A stretch of DNA of 7,788 nucleotides from contig CALIRN010000145.1 of the NCBI GenBank assembly GCA_938042265.1, forward strand, positions 1 through 7,788, read 5' to 3'. This document shows positions 6,660 to 7,788 of this stretch, piece by piece (position 1 is the stretch's first letter; every line of letters starts with the position of its first letter). Made by a program: the position numbers and the translations under genes. This DNA is from an uncultured Eubacteriaceae bacterium (lineage in GTDB: Bacteria; Bacillota; Clostridia; Lachnospirales; CAG-274). A model generated the notes under the pieces. It searched no databases, was not told the origin of the DNA, and worked only from the letters and a program-made list of their open reading frames with translations.

Positions 6660-7718
6660 ATGAAAAGAAAAATTTCATTGGCTTTAGCTTGTATAATATG
6701 CCTGTCTGCAGTACCTGTTTTTGCAGATAATATTAACGTAGAAGTAAATGAGGAAACCGTAGTATTTAGTGACGCACAGCCCGTCATTATCAACTCACGC
6801 ACAATGGTACCCTTAAGAGGAGTATTTGAAAAACTGGGATATGACATATTTTGGAAGGCTGATACAAAAACCGTGATTATGGTATCCAAGAAAAAGGATA
6901 CAATAAGGATAACAGCAGGCAACCGTACCTTTTATAAGGGAGAGAAAGAAATGTATGCCGATGTGCCTGCACAGATTATAAACGGCAGAATGTATCTTCC
7001 TCTGCGTGCCATAGGTGAGGCGGCAAACTTGCAGGTTGCATGGGAGGCAGATACCAAAACCGTACATATCGGCGACGGAGCGGCAGCAGTAAATGAAAGT
7101 GCCGAAACAGAGGAATTAAGCACGCAGGAGATTAATACCACGGTTCTTAACCTTTTCAGCACCGCCGTTTTAGAAGGAATTGCCGATGAATATGATGATT
7201 TTACTGAAGATAAGGGATATACCTCGCAGGACTATGTTAATATGATAACAGATTTTCTGGAAAACGAAACAGTGGGACTTACAGCCGAATACAAACAAAA
7301 GCTGCTGACCATACTGAAAAATAATGTCAACAATCCTGCCAAGTTATCAACTGAACTTGAAAGCTTTGCAGATGAAATGGAAAACATAGGAGATGCTGAA
7401 AATCGTCGTATTCAGGGAATTTTAGACCTTGTTGGCGATGATTTTGAGGATACGCTTGAAAACATACTGGAAAAATCCGCGTCAAACACAGACCTTGGGG
7501 AAAGGTTTGAAAATGCGAAGGATACAAGTGAATATGCAAAAGTATACAGCAGTATTTTTGACGTGGTTAAAAACGATTTAACCTCCGTAAAAGCAGAAAC
7601 CAAGCAGGAAGAAAACGGGCTAAAGCTTTATACTGCTATGATAGATATTATGATAAAATACCTTGATTATATTCAAAGCGAAGATTTTGATATAAATTTT
7701 GTCAACATTATTCTATGA
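6660..7718 (+). CDS. Secreted protein with copper amine oxidase N-terminal-type domain
   Basis: The protein has 352 residues. A signal peptide (MKRKISLALACIICL..., likely cut after VFA at 22) exports it. Residues about 30-137 form a copper amine oxidase N-terminal-like domain. It has the two characteristic half-repeats: SRTMVPLRGVFEKLGY followed by WKADTKTV (46-72), and GRMYLPLRAIGEAANLQ followed by WEADTKTV (109-135). In Clostridia this domain usually occurs in surface or secreted proteins without oxidase activity and is thought to help wall or ligand binding. No oxidase catalytic domain is present. Residues about 145-352 are acidic, helical and unrecognised. No sorting signal, SLH repeat or membrane anchor is seen. 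It lies 18 bases after the broken ORF and is likely expressed on its own. Confidence 0.88.
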   Translation: MKRKISLALACIICLSAVPVFADNINVEVNEETVVFSDAQPVIINSRTMVPLRGVFEKLGYDIFWKADTKTVIMVSKKKDTIRITAGNRTFYKGEKEMYADVPAQIINGRMYLPLRAIGEAANLQVAWEADTKTVHIGDGAAAVNESAETEELSTQEINTTVLNLFSTAVLEGIADEYDDFTEDKGYTSQDYVNMITDFLENETVGLTAEYKQKLLTILKNNVNNPAKLSTELESFADEMENIGDAENRRIQGILDLVGDDFEDTLENILEKSASNTDLGERFENAKDTSEYAKVYSSIFDVVKNDLTSVKAETKQEENGLKLYTAMIDIMIKYLDYIQSEDFDINFVNIIL

Positions 7719-7754
7719 TTTTGTATATGAAAATGGGGCTGTCGCACTAAAAAA

Positions 7755-7788
7755 TGAACTGCTCCCCGTCAAGTAGACAAATGAAAAA
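7755..7788 (+). mobile_element. Probable terminus of an IS3-family-like insertion sequence
   Basis: From base 7755 the sequence reads TGAACTGCTCCCCGTCAAG followed by TAGACA. This closely resembles the TG-starting terminal repeats I know from IS3-family elements of Firmicutes. The element would continue to the right of the window, so no transposase or second end can be checked. Just before it, GGGGCTGTCGCACTAA (7735-7750) also resembles an IS end seen in Clostridia, so the junction may be nested. The call rests on remembered similarity. Confidence 0.4.

Noticed and set aside
7719..7770. A terminator after the copper amine oxidase N-domain gene, using GGGG/CCCC arms
   Set aside because: Only four pairs form across a loop of over 20 bases, and no U-tract follows the stem.

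Overview
The window looks like chromosomal DNA from a low-to-moderate G+C, Gram-positive anaerobe of the class Clostridia. The evidence is strong AGGAGG-type ribosome binding sites, a clostridial-style RadA, a dockerin-bearing secreted beta-helix protein, a secreted transglutaminase-like protein and a copper-amine-oxidase-N-domain protein. A dockerin suggests, but does not prove, a plant-fibre or gut-type lifestyle. The genus cannot be fixed from the sequence.

Left part, minus strand (1-1171): the 5' end of radA (DNA repair, recombination-intermediate processing) leaves the window at base 1. It is preceded by a small conserved-looking gene of unknown function, 15 bases away. A good extended -10 promoter lies at 1047-1075, about 205 bases before the small gene. 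The long leader between them contains two hairpins and a 10-base palindrome. It may be a structured 5' UTR or a mobile-element remnant. An intrinsic terminator at 1107-1148 closes the next gene.

Middle (1172-3493): a large minus-strand gene encodes a secreted protein with an N-terminal dockerin-like Ca-binding pair followed by a Cthe_2159-type carbohydrate-binding beta-helix. It is divergent from the next operon. The 174-base intergenic region carries a promoter for each direction, and the rightward one is overlaid by two inverted repeats.

Right part, plus strand (3494-7788): three tightly packed genes probably form one operon. They are an RsuA-type 16S rRNA pseudouridine synthase, a secreted transglutaminase-like protein and a carbon-nitrogen hydrolase. 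Next come a new promoter candidate, a frameshifted and unrecognised ORF (probably a pseudogene), and a secreted protein with a copper amine oxidase N-terminal-type domain and an unrecognised helical C-terminal region. The last ~35 bases look like the end of an IS3-type insertion sequence.

Overall this is mostly ordinary housekeeping and secreted-protein content. No defence island, CRISPR array, tRNA or rRNA gene, or clearly new multi-gene system was seen. The most open items are the structured leader at 834-1040, the small radA-linked gene, the broken ORF at 6340-6641, and the combination of domains in the secreted proteins.
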